Positions 16,463 through 25,192 of a stretch of 64,000 nt of DNA are shown piece by piece. The notes below the pieces were generated by a model. It ran no database searches, was not told where the DNA came from, and saw only the letters and a program-made list of their open reading frames with translations. Source of the stretch: Streptomyces sp. B21-105. Lineage in GTDB: Bacteria > Actinomycetota > Actinomycetes > Streptomycetales > Streptomycetaceae. The DNA lies in assembly GCF_036898465.1 (NCBI RefSeq), contig NZ_JARUMJ010000001.1, positions 8,060,001 to 8,124,000 of the forward strand, written 5' to 3'. Within the stretch, counting starts at the first letter, position 1. Each line of letters starts with the position of its first letter. The translations under genes and the position numbers were made by a program.

Positions 16463-17827
16463 ATGCGCGAGAAGGACACGGGGGCGGCAAAGACCTCGCA
16501 GGTCAGCGAGACGGAGCTGGCCGCCTTCCACGAGGTCGTGGGCAAGTTGCGGGCCCTGCCCGTCGACGATCCCGTACGGCTGCACGCCGAGCGGGTGGCC
16601 ACGTCGTTCGCGCGCGACGGATGGCGGCGCAGGCGTCGCACCCGGGGCGCCGAGGCGACGGCCGCCGACGCGGCGACGACGGCCGCCACCGCCACCGGCG
16701 CACTGGACCGGCGCGAGGACGCGCCCCTCGTGAACGGCGGCGGAGGCGGCGTCTACCACCGGTCGCGGCCCTGCTACGTCTGTAAGTCGCGCTACCGGCA
16801 GGCCGACGGGTTCTACCACCGCCTCTGTCCCGTCTGCGCCGCCGACAACGCCGCCCGCCGCGCTCTGAGCACCGATCTGACGGGGCGCCGGGTGCTGCTG
16901 ACCGGCGGCAGGGTCAAGATCGGTTTCCAGTTGGCGCTGATGATGCTGCGGGACGGCGCGGAGGTCGTCGTCACCTCCCGGTTCCCGCACGACGCCGTCC
17001 GCCGTTTCCGGGCCGAGCCGGGCAGCGAGCGGTGGCTGCACCGGCTCACGGTCCTCGCCGTCGACCTGCGCGACCCCCGCCAGGTGCTGGGTCTGTGCGA
17101 CGAACTGCGCGAGGAGGGCAAGCCGTTCGACATCCTCGTCAACAACGCGGCGCAGACCGTGCGGCGCCCGCCCGAGTCGTACGCCCTGCTGGCCGCCGGG
17201 GAGCGGGACGCGCTGCCCGACGGCGCCCGACGGGCGCCCGGTTTCACACCGATGGGGATGCTGGAAGGGCTCGGCGGCACGGTGCCGGCGCTCCCGGCCG
17301 TGCTGCGCGAGGCCGACGAGGCCGGACTGCTCCCCGACCCCTCCCCGGAGAACTCCTGGTCGGCCCGGCTCGGCGCGCTCGACCCGGCCGAGGTCCTGGA
17401 GACCCAGCTGGTCAACGCGCTCGCCCCCGCACTGCTGTGCGACCGGCTGCTGCCGCTGCTGCTGGCGTCCCCGCATCCACGCCGGTACGTGATCAACGTG
17501 ACCGCGGTCGAGGGCCGGTTCGCGGTGCGCAACAAGATGCCCGGGCATCCGCACACCAACATGGCCAAGGCCGCCCTGAACATGCTCACCCGCACCAGCG
17601 CAGCCGCGCTCGCCGAACAGGGCGTGCACATGTGCGCCGTCGACACCGGCTGGATCACGGACGAGAACCCGGCGCCGAAGAAGGCCCGGATGGCGAGCGC
17701 GGGATTCCGTACCCCGCTGGACGTCGTGGACGGCGCCGCACGCGTGTACGACCCGATCGTGCGCGGCGAGGCAGGGGACCCGGTATCGGGCGTGTTCCTC
17801 AAGGACTACCAGGAGGCGGACTGGTGA
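16463..17827 (+). CDS. SDR-type oxidoreductase with N-terminal zinc ribbon
   Basis: 454-residue protein. Residues 1-95 are Ala-rich and probably flexible. A four-cysteine zinc-ribbon-like motif follows (CYVC at 104-107 and CPVC at 122-125). A Rossmann SDR domain starts near 140. The glycine motif is TGGRVKIG rather than TGxxxGIG, and NNAAQ is present (DILVNNAAQT). At the expected YxxxK active site the sequence is TNMAK: Lys is kept but Tyr is missing. So it is either a divergent SDR or a non-catalytic nucleotide-binding protein. Start ATG 16463 is a choice; the frame is open further upstream. Confidence 0.75.
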   Translation: MREKDTGAAKTSQVSETELAAFHEVVGKLRALPVDDPVRLHAERVATSFARDGWRRRRRTRGAEATAADAATTAATATGALDRREDAPLVNGGGGGVYHRSRPCYVCKSRYRQADGFYHRLCPVCAADNAARRALSTDLTGRRVLLTGGRVKIGFQLALMMLRDGAEVVVTSRFPHDAVRRFRAEPGSERWLHRLTVLAVDLRDPRQVLGLCDELREEGKPFDILVNNAAQTVRRPPESYALLAAGERDALPDGARRAPGFTPMGMLEGLGGTVPALPAVLREADEAGLLPDPSPENSWSARLGALDPAEVLETQLVNALAPALLCDRLLPLLLASPHPRRYVINVTAVEGRFAVRNKMPGHPHTNMAKAALNMLTRTSAAALAEQGVHMCAVDTGWITDENPAPKKARMASAGFRTPLDVVDGAARVYDPIVRGEAGDPVSGVFLKDYQEADW

Positions 17828-17866
17828 GCGGGGTCCGCAAGGACCACCGGGACTGACCGGTGAGCG

Positions 17867-17916
17867 GACGAACGGCCCGCACCCGTGAAGTCCTTCCCGG
17901 GTGCGGGCCGTTCGTC
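17867..17916. terminator. long bidirectional terminator hairpin
   Basis: A perfect 19-bp inverted repeat (17867-17885 with 17898-17916) flanks a 12-base loop, between the convergent SDR and desaturase genes. Confidence 0.85.
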
Positions 17917-17921
17917 GTTCG

Positions 17922-18896
17922 TCAGCCCGCGGCGCGGGCCGCCATGCGGGCCTTGCGCGCGGCCAGCTTCTCGTCGAACTTCAGGGCCTCGGCGTCCAGG
18001 CCGCCCATGTACAGGCCGAGCTCCTCCTGCGCCTGCCGCCCCTCGGGGCCGAGGCCGTCGATCTCCATGACCTTCAGGAAGCGCAGCACGGGCTGGATGA
18101 CGTCGTCGTGGTGGATGCGCAGGTTGTAGATCTCGCCGATCGCCATCTGCGCGGCCGCCCGCTCGAAGCCGGGCATGCCGTGGCCGGGCATGCGGAAGTT
18201 CACGATGACGTCGCGCACGGCCTGCATGGTGAGGTCGGGGGCGAGCTCGAAGGCGGCCTTCAGCAGGTTGCGGTAGAAGACCATGTGCAGGTTCTCGTCG
18301 GTCGCGATGCGCGCCAGCATGCGGTCGCAGACCGGGTCGCCGGACTGGTGGCCGGTGTTGCGGTGCGAGACACGGGTCGCCAGCTCCTGGAAGGACACGT
18401 ACGCGACCGAGTGCAGCATCGAGTGCCGGTTGTCCGACTCGAAGCCCTCGCCCATGTGGGCCATCCGGAACTGTTCCAGCTTGTCCGGGTCCACCGCGCG
18501 TGAGGCGAGGAGGTAGTCGCGCATCACGATGCCGTGCCGGCCTTCCTCGGCGGTCCAGCGGTGCACCCAGGTGCCCCAGGCGCCGTCCCGGCCGAAGAGC
18601 GAGGCGATCTCGTGGTGGTAGCTGGGCAGGTTGTCCTCGGTGAGGAGATTCACGACCAGCGCGATCCGGCCGATCTCGGTGACCTTGGACTGCTCCTTGC
18701 CCCAGGCCTCGCCGTCCTCGAAGAAGCCGGGGAAGTTGCGGGCGTCGCTCCACGGCACGTACTCGTGGGGCATCCAGTCCTTGGTGACCTTCAGGTGCCG
18801 GTTGAGTTCCGCCTCGACCACTTCCTCCAGCGCGAACAGCAGCTTGGCGTCGGTCCAGACGGCCGGATTGCCGAGGTGAGGGGAGGTGATCGTCAC
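17922..18896 (-). CDS. ferritin-like acyl-[acyl-carrier-protein] desaturase
   Basis: 324-residue soluble di-iron desaturase, which introduces a double bond into acyl-ACP using O2 and ferredoxin. The two iron-binding helical motifs are EEGRHG (in WTAEEGRHG) and DENLHM (in IATDENLHMVF), matching the ExxH pairs of plant-type and actinobacterial DesA proteins. GTG start at 18896. A pair of 13-bp direct repeats sits about 70-90 bp upstream and probably regulates it. The gene adjusts membrane unsaturation. Confidence 0.9.
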   Translation of the reverse strand: MTITSPHLGNPAVWTDAKLLFALEEVVEAELNRHLKVTKDWMPHEYVPWSDARNFPGFFEDGEAWGKEQSKVTEIGRIALVVNLLTEDNLPSYHHEIASLFGRDGAWGTWVHRWTAEEGRHGIVMRDYLLASRAVDPDKLEQFRMAHMGEGFESDNRHSMLHSVAYVSFQELATRVSHRNTGHQSGDPVCDRMLARIATDENLHMVFYRNLLKAAFELAPDLTMQAVRDVIVNFRMPGHGMPGFERAAAQMAIGEIYNLRIHHDDVIQPVLRFLKVMEIDGLGPEGRQAQEELGLYMGGLDAEALKFDEKLAARKARMAARAAG

Positions 18897-18962
18897 GAGA
18901 GACTCCAGGGGACGTGAAGCGGAGCGGAACCGTCCGGCGAGCGGGGCCGGAACTTACGGGAT

Positions 18963-18990
18963 CGTAGGCTACGAACCCGTAGGTTACGAA
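18963..18990. promoter_or_regulatory. tandem operator-like repeats upstream of desaturase
   Basis: CGTAGGCTACGAA (18963-18975) is repeated as CGTAGGTTACGAA (18978-18990) with a 15-bp period. The first copy is itself a perfect palindrome (CGTAG-g-CTACG). The arrangement suggests cooperative binding of a dimeric repressor, for example a TetR-type lipid regulator. Confidence 0.55.
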
Positions 18991-19114
18991 GCCTCAGACT
19001 AAGCGGGGCGTAAACATCGCTGATCAGCCGGGTTCCCCGGGCCATTCGGGGCATGCCGAAGACCCTCCGGGGAATCGCAGGTCCCGAGGCTGAAAGGGTG
19101 AATGGTTCACCCGG

Positions 19115-19891
19115 TCAGGCGTACAGCTCCCGCAGTCGCACCGAGAGGCAGGTCACACATCCCTCGAGCTTCTCGAACTCGCCGATGTCGACGAGGACGG
19201 GCTCGTGCCCGAGGTCGGCGAGCAGGTCCGCCGTCTTCGGGGCGCTCGCCGCCATGAGCAGGTGGGGACCGCCGAGGAGCACCACGTGCGCGCCGGCCTC
19301 CTCGGGCACGGACAGGAAGCGCGGGAACAGCGACGGCCGGTCCACCTGCGGGATGTGGCCGATCACCGTGCCGTCGGGCAGGGCGGTGACCGCCGACTTC
19401 AGGTGCAGCACCTTGCTCACCGGCACCGCCACCACCGTCGCCCCGAGCGGTTCGAAAGCGGCCCGCAGCTGCTGGACGCCGGCCGCGTTGGTCCGCCCGC
19501 CCCGGCCGACGTAGATCGTGTTCCCGACCTTGAGCACGTCGCCGCCGTCCAGCGTGCCGGGCTCCCAGATCCAGTTCACCGAGCAGCCGAGGCGGGCCAC
19601 GGCCTCCTCGACGCCGACGGTCTCGCCACGCCGGGACTCGGCGCCGGAGCGCGCGATCAGGGCGACGTTGCGGTACATCACCACCGTGTCCTCGACGAAG
19701 ACGGAGTCCGGGCAGTCGTCGGCCGGATCGACCTCGACGGTCTCCCAGCCGTGCGTCCGCAGGGCGTCGGCGTACGCCTCCCACTGCTCCAGGGCGAGCT
19801 CCACGTCGACCTTCTCCCGCTCGAGGTGCGTCACCAGGCCTTCGGCGAGGAGCGGGCTGGGGCGGCGGATGAGGGCCTTCTTGCTGGGCAC
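19115..19891 (-). CDS. ddaH: dimethylarginine dimethylaminohydrolase
   Basis: 258-residue amidinotransferase-fold hydrolase that cleaves N-methylated arginine to citrulline and methylamine. Key residues: His163 (KVLHLKSAV), the acidic GTLDGGDVL loop, and a C-terminal TCLS motif with Cys248 as nucleophile. The N-terminus also contains the substrate-binding PDSVFVED motif. GTG start at 19891, 26 bp downstream of a strong hairpin. Monocistronic as far as I can see. Confidence 0.9.
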   Translation of the reverse strand: MPSKKALIRRPSPLLAEGLVTHLEREKVDVELALEQWEAYADALRTHGWETVEVDPADDCPDSVFVEDTVVMYRNVALIARSGAESRRGETVGVEEAVARLGCSVNWIWEPGTLDGGDVLKVGNTIYVGRGGRTNAAGVQQLRAAFEPLGATVVAVPVSKVLHLKSAVTALPDGTVIGHIPQVDRPSLFPRFLSVPEEAGAHVVLLGGPHLLMAASAPKTADLLADLGHEPVLVDIGEFEKLEGCVTCLSVRLRELYA

Positions 19892-19916
19892 GTCCAGGTC
19901 TCCGAATCGGGTGGCC

Positions 19917-19944
19917 GACCGGCGCCTCGGGCGCGGCGCCGGTC
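19917..19944. promoter_or_regulatory. hairpin in 5' leader of ddaH
   Basis: GACCGGCGCC pairs perfectly with GGCGCCGGTC across an 8-base loop, immediately upstream of the ddaH start region. It could be an attenuator or an operator; there is no upstream gene on that strand for it to terminate. Confidence 0.4.
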
Positions 19945-20029
19945 AGCCATCATGCAGCGCGGGACCACCAGGACAAAACCCCTCAGTAACACTGTGGCCC
20001 TCCCGAGACCCGCGCGGTCGAGGCGGGAC

Positions 20030-20187
20030 CCGATGCGAAGGACTGGCGAAGGGCCCGGCCCGCAGGACCTGACGGCGACCCGCACGCGCCAGGGCCCGAC
20101 GCGCAGGACCCGACGCACGGCCCGATGCGGAGGACCCGACGCGAAGGGCCCGATGCAGGTAGCCAACGCGAAGCCCCCGACGCAGTG
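20030..20187. repeat. degenerate short repeats in intergenic region
   Basis: About 10 imperfect copies of gacccgacgcgaagg/gcccgatgcggagg-type units of 14-18 bp fill the space between ddaH and the ABC-F gene. No coding signal. Confidence 0.65.
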
Positions 20188-20189
20188 CC

Positions 20190-21812
20190 CTACTCCGCGT
20201 CCGCCACCTCCTCCGCCGTCGTCTCCCTCAGCGTGCCGTCCATCAGCAGCCAGCGCGTGATGCCGATCGACTCCAGGAACGGCAGGTCGTGGCCGGCCAC
20301 GATGACCGCCCCCTCGTACGACTCGAGCGCCGTCGTCAGCTGACGCACGCTCGCCATGTCGAGGTTGTTGGTCGGCTCGTCGAGCAGCAGCAGCTGCGGC
20401 GCCGGCTCGGCCAGCATCAGGGCCGCAAGGGCCGCCCGGAAGCGCTCCCCGCCCGACAGGGTCGCCGCCTTCTGGTCGGCGCGGGCGCCCCGGAACAGGA
20501 AGCGGGCGAGCCGGGCCCGGATCCGGTTGTTGGTCGCTCCGGGCGCGAAGCGGGCCACGTTCTCGGCGACGGTGAGGTCGCCGTCGAGGACGTCGAGGCG
20601 CTGCGGCAGGAAACGCAGCGGCACGTGCGCGTGCACCTCGCCCGCCTCCGGCGCCAGCTCCCCGGCGATCGTGCGCAGCAGCGTCGTCTTCCCGGACCCG
20701 TTGCGCCCCACCAGCGCCACCCGCTCGGGACCGCGCAGATCGAAACCGCCCTCCACGCGCGCGCCGTAAGCGAGCCGAAGGTCCATGAGGGTGAGGACCT
20801 CGCGCCCCGGCGGTACGGCCGTGTACGGCAGGTCGACGCGGATCTCGTCGTCGTCGCGTACGGCCTCCACGGCGTCGTCGAGCCGGTCCCTGGCCTCGGC
20901 GAGCTTCTCCTCGTGCATGATCCGGTGCTTGCCCGCCGACTCCTGCGCCGCGCGTTTGCGCGCCCCCATGACGATCTTCGGCTCGCGCTTGCTGTCCCAC
21001 ATCTTCTGCCCGTACCGCTTCCGGCGGGCGAGCTTGACCTGGGCGTCCGCCAGTTCGCGCTTCTGCTTGCGCAGGTCGGCCTCGGCGACGCGCACCATGC
21101 GCTCGGCGGCCTCCTGCTCGGTGGCCAGGGCCTCCTCGTAGGCGGTGAAGTTGCCGCCGTACCAGGTGATCTCGCCGGCGCGCAGGTCGGCGATCTGGTC
21201 GACGAGGTCCAGCAGCTCCCGGTCGTGGCTGACGACGACCAGCACGCCGGGCCAGGACGCGACGGCCGCGTACAGCCGTCGCCGGGCGTACAGGTCGAGG
21301 TTGTTGGTCGGCTCGTCCAGCAGCAGGACGTCCGGCCGGCGCAGCAGCAGGGCGGCCAGCCGCAGCAGGACCGACTCGCCGCCGGAGACCTCGCCGGTCG
21401 TGCGGTCGAGGTCGACGTGGCCGAGCCCGAGCTCGCCGAGGGTGGCCAGGGCGCGCTCCTCGACGTCCCAGTCGTCGCCGACGGTCTCGAAGTGCTCCTC
21501 GGCCGCGTCGCCCGCCTCGATGGCGTGCAGGGCGGCCCGCCGGTCGGCGATGCCGAGCGCCTGGTCGATGCGCAGGGCCGTGTCCAGGGTGACGTTCTGC
21601 GGGAGGTAGCCGACCTCGCCCGCGACGCGCACGGCGCCGTCGGCGGGTGTCAGTTCCCCGGCGATCAGCTTCAGCAGGGTGGACTTGCCGGAGCCGTTGA
21701 CGCCGACGAGCCCGGTGCGGCCGCTGCCGAACGCGACGTCGAGGCCGTCGAAGACGGGGGTGCCGTCGGGCCAGGAGAAGGCGAGGGAGGTACAGGCGAT
21801 GGACTGATGCAA
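20190..21812 (-). CDS. ABC-F family ATPase
   Basis: 540-residue cytosolic protein with two ABC cassettes and no membrane domain. Cassette 1: Walker A GVNGSGKST, signature VSGGE, Walker B LLLDEPTNNLD. Cassette 2: GRNGSGKTT, LSGGER, LLLLDEPTNNLDM. A charged linker between them (KQKRELADAQVKLARRKRYG) fits the inter-domain arm that reaches the ribosomal peptidyl-transferase centre. ABC-F proteins act as translation factors or ribosome-protection resistance factors. TTG start at 21812 with GAGG 6 bases upstream; GTG 21851 is an alternative. Confidence 0.88.
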   Translation of the reverse strand: MHQSIACTSLAFSWPDGTPVFDGLDVAFGSGRTGLVGVNGSGKSTLLKLIAGELTPADGAVRVAGEVGYLPQNVTLDTALRIDQALGIADRRAALHAIEAGDAAEEHFETVGDDWDVEERALATLGELGLGHVDLDRTTGEVSGGESVLLRLAALLLRRPDVLLLDEPTNNLDLYARRRLYAAVASWPGVLVVVSHDRELLDLVDQIADLRAGEITWYGGNFTAYEEALATEQEAAERMVRVAEADLRKQKRELADAQVKLARRKRYGQKMWDSKREPKIVMGARKRAAQESAGKHRIMHEEKLAEARDRLDDAVEAVRDDDEIRVDLPYTAVPPGREVLTLMDLRLAYGARVEGGFDLRGPERVALVGRNGSGKTTLLRTIAGELAPEAGEVHAHVPLRFLPQRLDVLDGDLTVAENVARFAPGATNNRIRARLARFLFRGARADQKAATLSGGERFRAALAALMLAEPAPQLLLLDEPTNNLDMASVRQLTTALESYEGAVIVAGHDLPFLESIGITRWLLMDGTLRETTAEEVADAE

Positions 21813-21845
21813 AGTGGGCCTCGTGGGTGCGTGTGCGGTCAGGGA

Positions 21846-21857
21846 CGACACGTGTCG
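21846..21857. promoter_or_regulatory. palindrome upstream of ABC-F gene
   Basis: CGACACGTGTCG, a perfect 12-bp palindrome 34 bp before the TTG start. It could be a repressor site; the overlapping leader is about 250 bp and could also hold attenuation structures. Confidence 0.35.
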
Positions 21858-22108
21858 AGACACCGGAGGGCGGCGACCACCGCGGTGAGCGGGGGCGCGG
21901 AGAGAGCACGGAAAGCCCTGCTCCGCCGGGACGGCTCGAGGCCGAGGTCGCACACGGCGCACACACCGACAAGGGGTGTGGCGCGGGTGTCTCGGGACCT
22001 CAGACGAGCAACGTCCTACTCCGATCGGCGGCAACAGAAGCGCTTCACACCGTAGGAGGGCAGGGGAGGGCCGTCAAAGGGATTTACGCGGGCCAGCAGG
22101 CGCCCGGG

Positions 22109-22525
22109 TCAGCAGGCGTCCCGCATAAGCTCCGCCAGGTCGTGGTCCAGGTCGAGCTGACGGTGCTCCGTCCCGGTCGGCACGAGCTCGCTCGCCGCCC
22201 GCAGGAAACGGCGGATGTCGGCCGAGTGGACGTGCACGACGGCGGTCCCCTCGGGCGCGTGGAACTCCAGCACGGTGCGGTCGTACCCGTAGGGGCGCAC
22301 CCGGACGTCGCCATGGCCCTCGGCGTCGTGCAGGCCCGCGGCGAGCAGCTCGCGCGAGAACGTCCAGCAGACCTCGACGCCCTCCAGGGTGGCCGGAGCC
22401 GGGAACGTCATCCGGACGGCGAACGGGTCCAGGCGGTCGTAGTGCAAGGTGGCGGGGATGTTGGGCATCCGGGGCGCGGCGGCGACCAGACGGGCCTCTA
22501 CGAGCTGTTCGATGACGGTGGACAA
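22109..22525 (-). CDS. ssgD: SsgA-like sporulation/cell-wall protein, SsgD
   Basis: 138-residue SsgA-like protein (SALP), a family confined to morphologically complex actinomycetes that controls septum and cell-wall synthesis during sporulation. Family signatures: PIPATLHYDRLDPFAVRMTF-like opening (PNIPATLHYDRLDPFAVRM), VCWTFSRELL and the GDVRVRPYG block. Assignment to SsgD rests on synteny with SCO6722 as I remember it and is less certain than the family. TTG start at 22525 with GGGAG 7 bases upstream; longer frames lack the conserved N-terminus. Confidence 0.85.
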   Translation of the reverse strand: MSTVIEQLVEARLVAAAPRMPNIPATLHYDRLDPFAVRMTFPAPATLEGVEVCWTFSRELLAAGLHDAEGHGDVRVRPYGYDRTVLEFHAPEGTAVVHVHSADIRRFLRAASELVPTGTEHRQLDLDHDLAELMRDAC

Positions 22526-22749
22526 CGCCTTGCTCCCTTGTGACGGCGGGACGAAACTCCGGGCGGGTGGGACCGGACACTGGAAGAGACGCCGGAACCG
22601 GCCGATCCGTGCACACCACTTCCGAGTGACCTCGGTCACCGCGTTTCATGCACGGGAGTGACTCAGCTCTCCTGCCGTGCCCCGTAAGGCGGTTGGGGCG
22701 GACGACGCCTTCTGGACGCCGGCGGGAGCCTGGACTAGCTTCGCCCGCC

Positions 22750-23880
22750 ATGAGGCGCTTGGGGAAGACGCGACGCACGTTACGGACAAAACACAACCGC
22801 AACCGCCACCGCACCCGCAATCGCGGCCGCGTGGTGGCGGCGGCCTGCGGGGCGGTGCTCGCCGCGCTCACCGCGCTGCCGGCGCACGCCCATCCGGCAC
22901 GGCCGGCGGCGCCGCACTGGGAGCTCAAGGACACCGGCGTCACCGCGCGCCTGCGCGGTCTCGCGGCGGTCGACCGGGACACCGCCTGGGTGGCCGGCAC
23001 GCAGGGCGTCGTCCTGCGCACCGCCGACGGCGGCGAGACCTGGCGGGACGTCTCCCCGCCGGGCGCGGCGGGCCTGCAGTTCCGTGATGTGGAGGCGTTC
23101 GACGCGCGCCGCGCCGTGGTGCTCGCCATCGGCGAGGGCGACGCCTCACGCGTGTACCGCACCGAGGACGGCGGGACGACCTGGACCGAGTCCTTCCGCA
23201 ACACCGACCCCCGCGCGTTCTACGACTGCATGACCTTCTTCGACCGCCGCCACGGACTCGCCGTGAGCGATCCCGTCGACGGAAGGTTCCGCATCCTGTC
23301 GACCGGCGACGGCGGCCGCACCTGGAAGGTGCTGCCCGACGCGGGGATGCCGCCCGCCCAGGAGGGCGAGGCGGGGTTCGCCGCGAGCGGCCAGTGCCTG
23401 GTCGCGGCCGGGTCCCGGGACGTCTGGCTGGCGACCGGCGGGGCCGCACGCGCGCGGGTGCTGCATTCCTCCGACCGCGGGATGACCTGGCGGGCCGCCG
23501 ACGTCCCCGTCCCCGCCGCGGATCCCGCGCGCGGCGTCTTCGCCCTCGCCTTCCGCGACCGCGCGCACGGCCTCGCCGTGGGCGGCGACTACCGCCCCGA
23601 CCAGCCCTCCCCGCAGGCCGCCGCCACGACCACGGACGGCGGCCGCACCTGGCGGCCCGCGGCAGGCCCGCCGCCCGCCTACCGCTCCGGCGTCGCCTGG
23701 CTGCCGCACAGCCGCACCGCCGCCCTCGCGGTCGGCCCCGCCGGCGCCGACCTGACCACCGACGCGGGCCGCACCTGGCGCACCCTCGACACCGGCTCGT
23801 ACGACACCGTGGACTGCACGCCCGACTTCGGCTGCTGGGCCGCGGGCGAACAGGGGCGCGTGGCACGCCTGGAGAGCTGA
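22750..23880 (+). CDS. secreted Asp-box (BNR/YCF48-like) beta-propeller protein
   Basis: 376-residue exported protein. The N-terminus is very basic (RTKHNRNRHRTRNRGR), followed by a hydrophobic core and an AHA signal-peptidase site. Six Asp-box motifs recur at blade-like spacing: TADGGETW, TEDGGTTW, TGDGGRTW, SSDRGMTW, TTDGGRTW and TTDAGRTW. This predicts a beta-propeller related to the YCF48/photosystem assembly and sialidase-like folds. Homologues are often annotated as oxidoreductases without evidence. Divergent from ssgD. Confidence 0.8.
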   Translation: MRRLGKTRRTLRTKHNRNRHRTRNRGRVVAAACGAVLAALTALPAHAHPARPAAPHWELKDTGVTARLRGLAAVDRDTAWVAGTQGVVLRTADGGETWRDVSPPGAAGLQFRDVEAFDARRAVVLAIGEGDASRVYRTEDGGTTWTESFRNTDPRAFYDCMTFFDRRHGLAVSDPVDGRFRILSTGDGGRTWKVLPDAGMPPAQEGEAGFAASGQCLVAAGSRDVWLATGGAARARVLHSSDRGMTWRAADVPVPAADPARGVFALAFRDRAHGLAVGGDYRPDQPSPQAAATTTDGGRTWRPAAGPPPAYRSGVAWLPHSRTAALAVGPAGADLTTDAGRTWRTLDTGSYDTVDCTPDFGCWAAGEQGRVARLES

Positions 23881-23884
23881 GCCC

Positions 23885-23968
23885 CTCTCCGGGTACACGG
23901 AAGTTCCTCTCCGGGTACGCGAAAGTCTTTTCCGCGTACGTGGAAGCCCTTTTCCGGGTACCCGGTGG
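23885..23968. repeat. 22-bp tandem repeat, nearly four copies
   Basis: Units ctctccgggtacacggaagt.. at 23885, 23907, 23929 and 23951, each 22 bp and each carrying a ccgggtac-like core. Lies in the 115-bp gap before the next gene. Confidence 0.85.
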
Positions 23969-23995
23969 AGACGAACGCGGAAGGAGTGAGCGTCC

Positions 23996-24319
23996 ATGCC
24001 ACGCGGTTCCAGCCCCAAGCGGGAGCGCCAGTACGAGCACATCAAGGAGAGCGCGCAGGACCGGGGAGAGAGCGCCGGCCGCGCGAAGGAGATCGCCGCG
24101 CGGACGGTCAACAAGGAGCGCGCCCGGTCCGGCGAGTCGAAGACCGCGAGCCGCACCTCCACCCAGGACATGTCGTCCGGCAAGCGGGGCGGTCAGCGGT
24201 CCGGCAAGGGTTCTCAGGGACCCACCTACGACCAGCTGTACGAGGAGGCCAGGCGGCGGGGCGTCAAGGGCCGTTCGGACATGAACAAGAGCCAGTTGCA
24301 GCGCGCACTCGGCGACTGA
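23996..24319 (+). CDS. small basic protein with Rho-N/SAP-like C-terminus
   Basis: 107 residues, highly charged and rich in Arg, Lys, Ser and Gly. The C-terminal third (TYDQLYEEARRRGVKGRSD.. SQLQRAL) resembles the Rho N-terminal/SAP-like helical motif seen in small proteins annotated as plasmid stabilisation proteins. This suggests nucleic-acid binding. The N-terminal half looks disordered. ATG start with GGAGTGAG upstream. Confidence 0.75.
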   Translation: MPRGSSPKRERQYEHIKESAQDRGESAGRAKEIAARTVNKERARSGESKTASRTSTQDMSSGKRGGQRSGKGSQGPTYDQLYEEARRRGVKGRSDMNKSQLQRALGD

Positions 24320-24388
24320 CGCCGGCGCCGGCCGCGAAGGAAACATGATCGCGGGCCCGCCCGCGGGAGCAGTACGCTCGTCCTCACC

Positions 24389-25081
24389 ATGACGACCGTC
24401 AGCATCCCCGCGGGCTGGCCCGCGACCGAGGAAGAGGCCCGCGCCGTCCAGGACGAGCTGCGGGCGCGGGTGCTGCTCGAGCCGGGGCCGCCCGTGGGCG
24501 CCGGACACGTGACAGGGGTCGACGTCGCCTACGACGACGCGCGCGACGTCGTCGCGGCGGCCGCCGTCGTGCTGGACGCGGCGAGCCTGGAGGTCGTCGC
24601 CGAGGCCACCGCCGTCGGCCGGATCTCCTTCCCCTACGTGCCCGGACTGCTCGCGTTCCGCGAGATCCCCACCGTGCTCGCCGCCCTGGAGGCCCTGCCG
24701 CACGGGCCGGGCCTGGTGGTGTGCGACGGCTACGGCCTGGCCCACCCGCGCCGCTTCGGCCTCGCCAGCCACCTCGGGGTGCTCACCGGCCTGCCCACCA
24801 TCGGCGTCGCCAAGAACCCGTTCGCCGTCGCCTACGCCGATCCGGACGCCCCGCGCGGATCGGCGTCCCCGCTGCTGTCGGGCGACGAGGAGGTGGGGCG
24901 CGCGCTGCGCACCCGGGCGGGCGTGAAGCCGGTGTTCGTCTCCGTCGGCCACCGCGTCACCCTGGACGACGCCTGCGCCCACACCCTCGCCCTCACCCCC
25001 AGGTTCCGGCTCCCGGAGACCACCCGCCGCGCCGACTCGCTGTGCCGGCGAGCCCTTCAGGAGGCCACCGTCCGCAGCTGA
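24389..25081 (+). CDS. nfi: endonuclease V (deoxyinosine 3' endonuclease)
   Basis: 230-residue repair nuclease that nicks DNA one base 3' of deoxyinosine. Diagnostic motifs: GVDVAYDD with the catalytic Asp, the wedge motif FPYVPGLLAFRE, DGYGLAHPRRFG, and GVAKNPF. Length matches the family. Start ATG at 24389. Monocistronic; the following DNA holds short imperfect repeats. Confidence 0.93.
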   Translation: MTTVSIPAGWPATEEEARAVQDELRARVLLEPGPPVGAGHVTGVDVAYDDARDVVAAAAVVLDAASLEVVAEATAVGRISFPYVPGLLAFREIPTVLAALEALPHGPGLVVCDGYGLAHPRRFGLASHLGVLTGLPTIGVAKNPFAVAYADPDAPRGSASPLLSGDEEVGRALRTRAGVKPVFVSVGHRVTLDDACAHTLALTPRFRLPETTRRADSLCRRALQEATVRS

Positions 25082-25085
25082 CCAC

Positions 25086-25160
25086 GTCGTCCGAGTACGC
25101 CGTCCGAGCGTTGCCTGGGTACGCGGTCTGAGTACACCCTCTGAGTACCCGTACGGATGT
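25086..25160. repeat. short imperfect repeats after nfi
   Basis: Units of 11-14 bp of the form gtccgagtacgc / gtctgagtacac / ctctgagtaccc recur four to five times in the gap between nfi and the small membrane protein. Confidence 0.6.
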
Positions 25161-25192
25161 ACGCCCGGCGTCGCGTCGGCAAGCTGGGCAGC

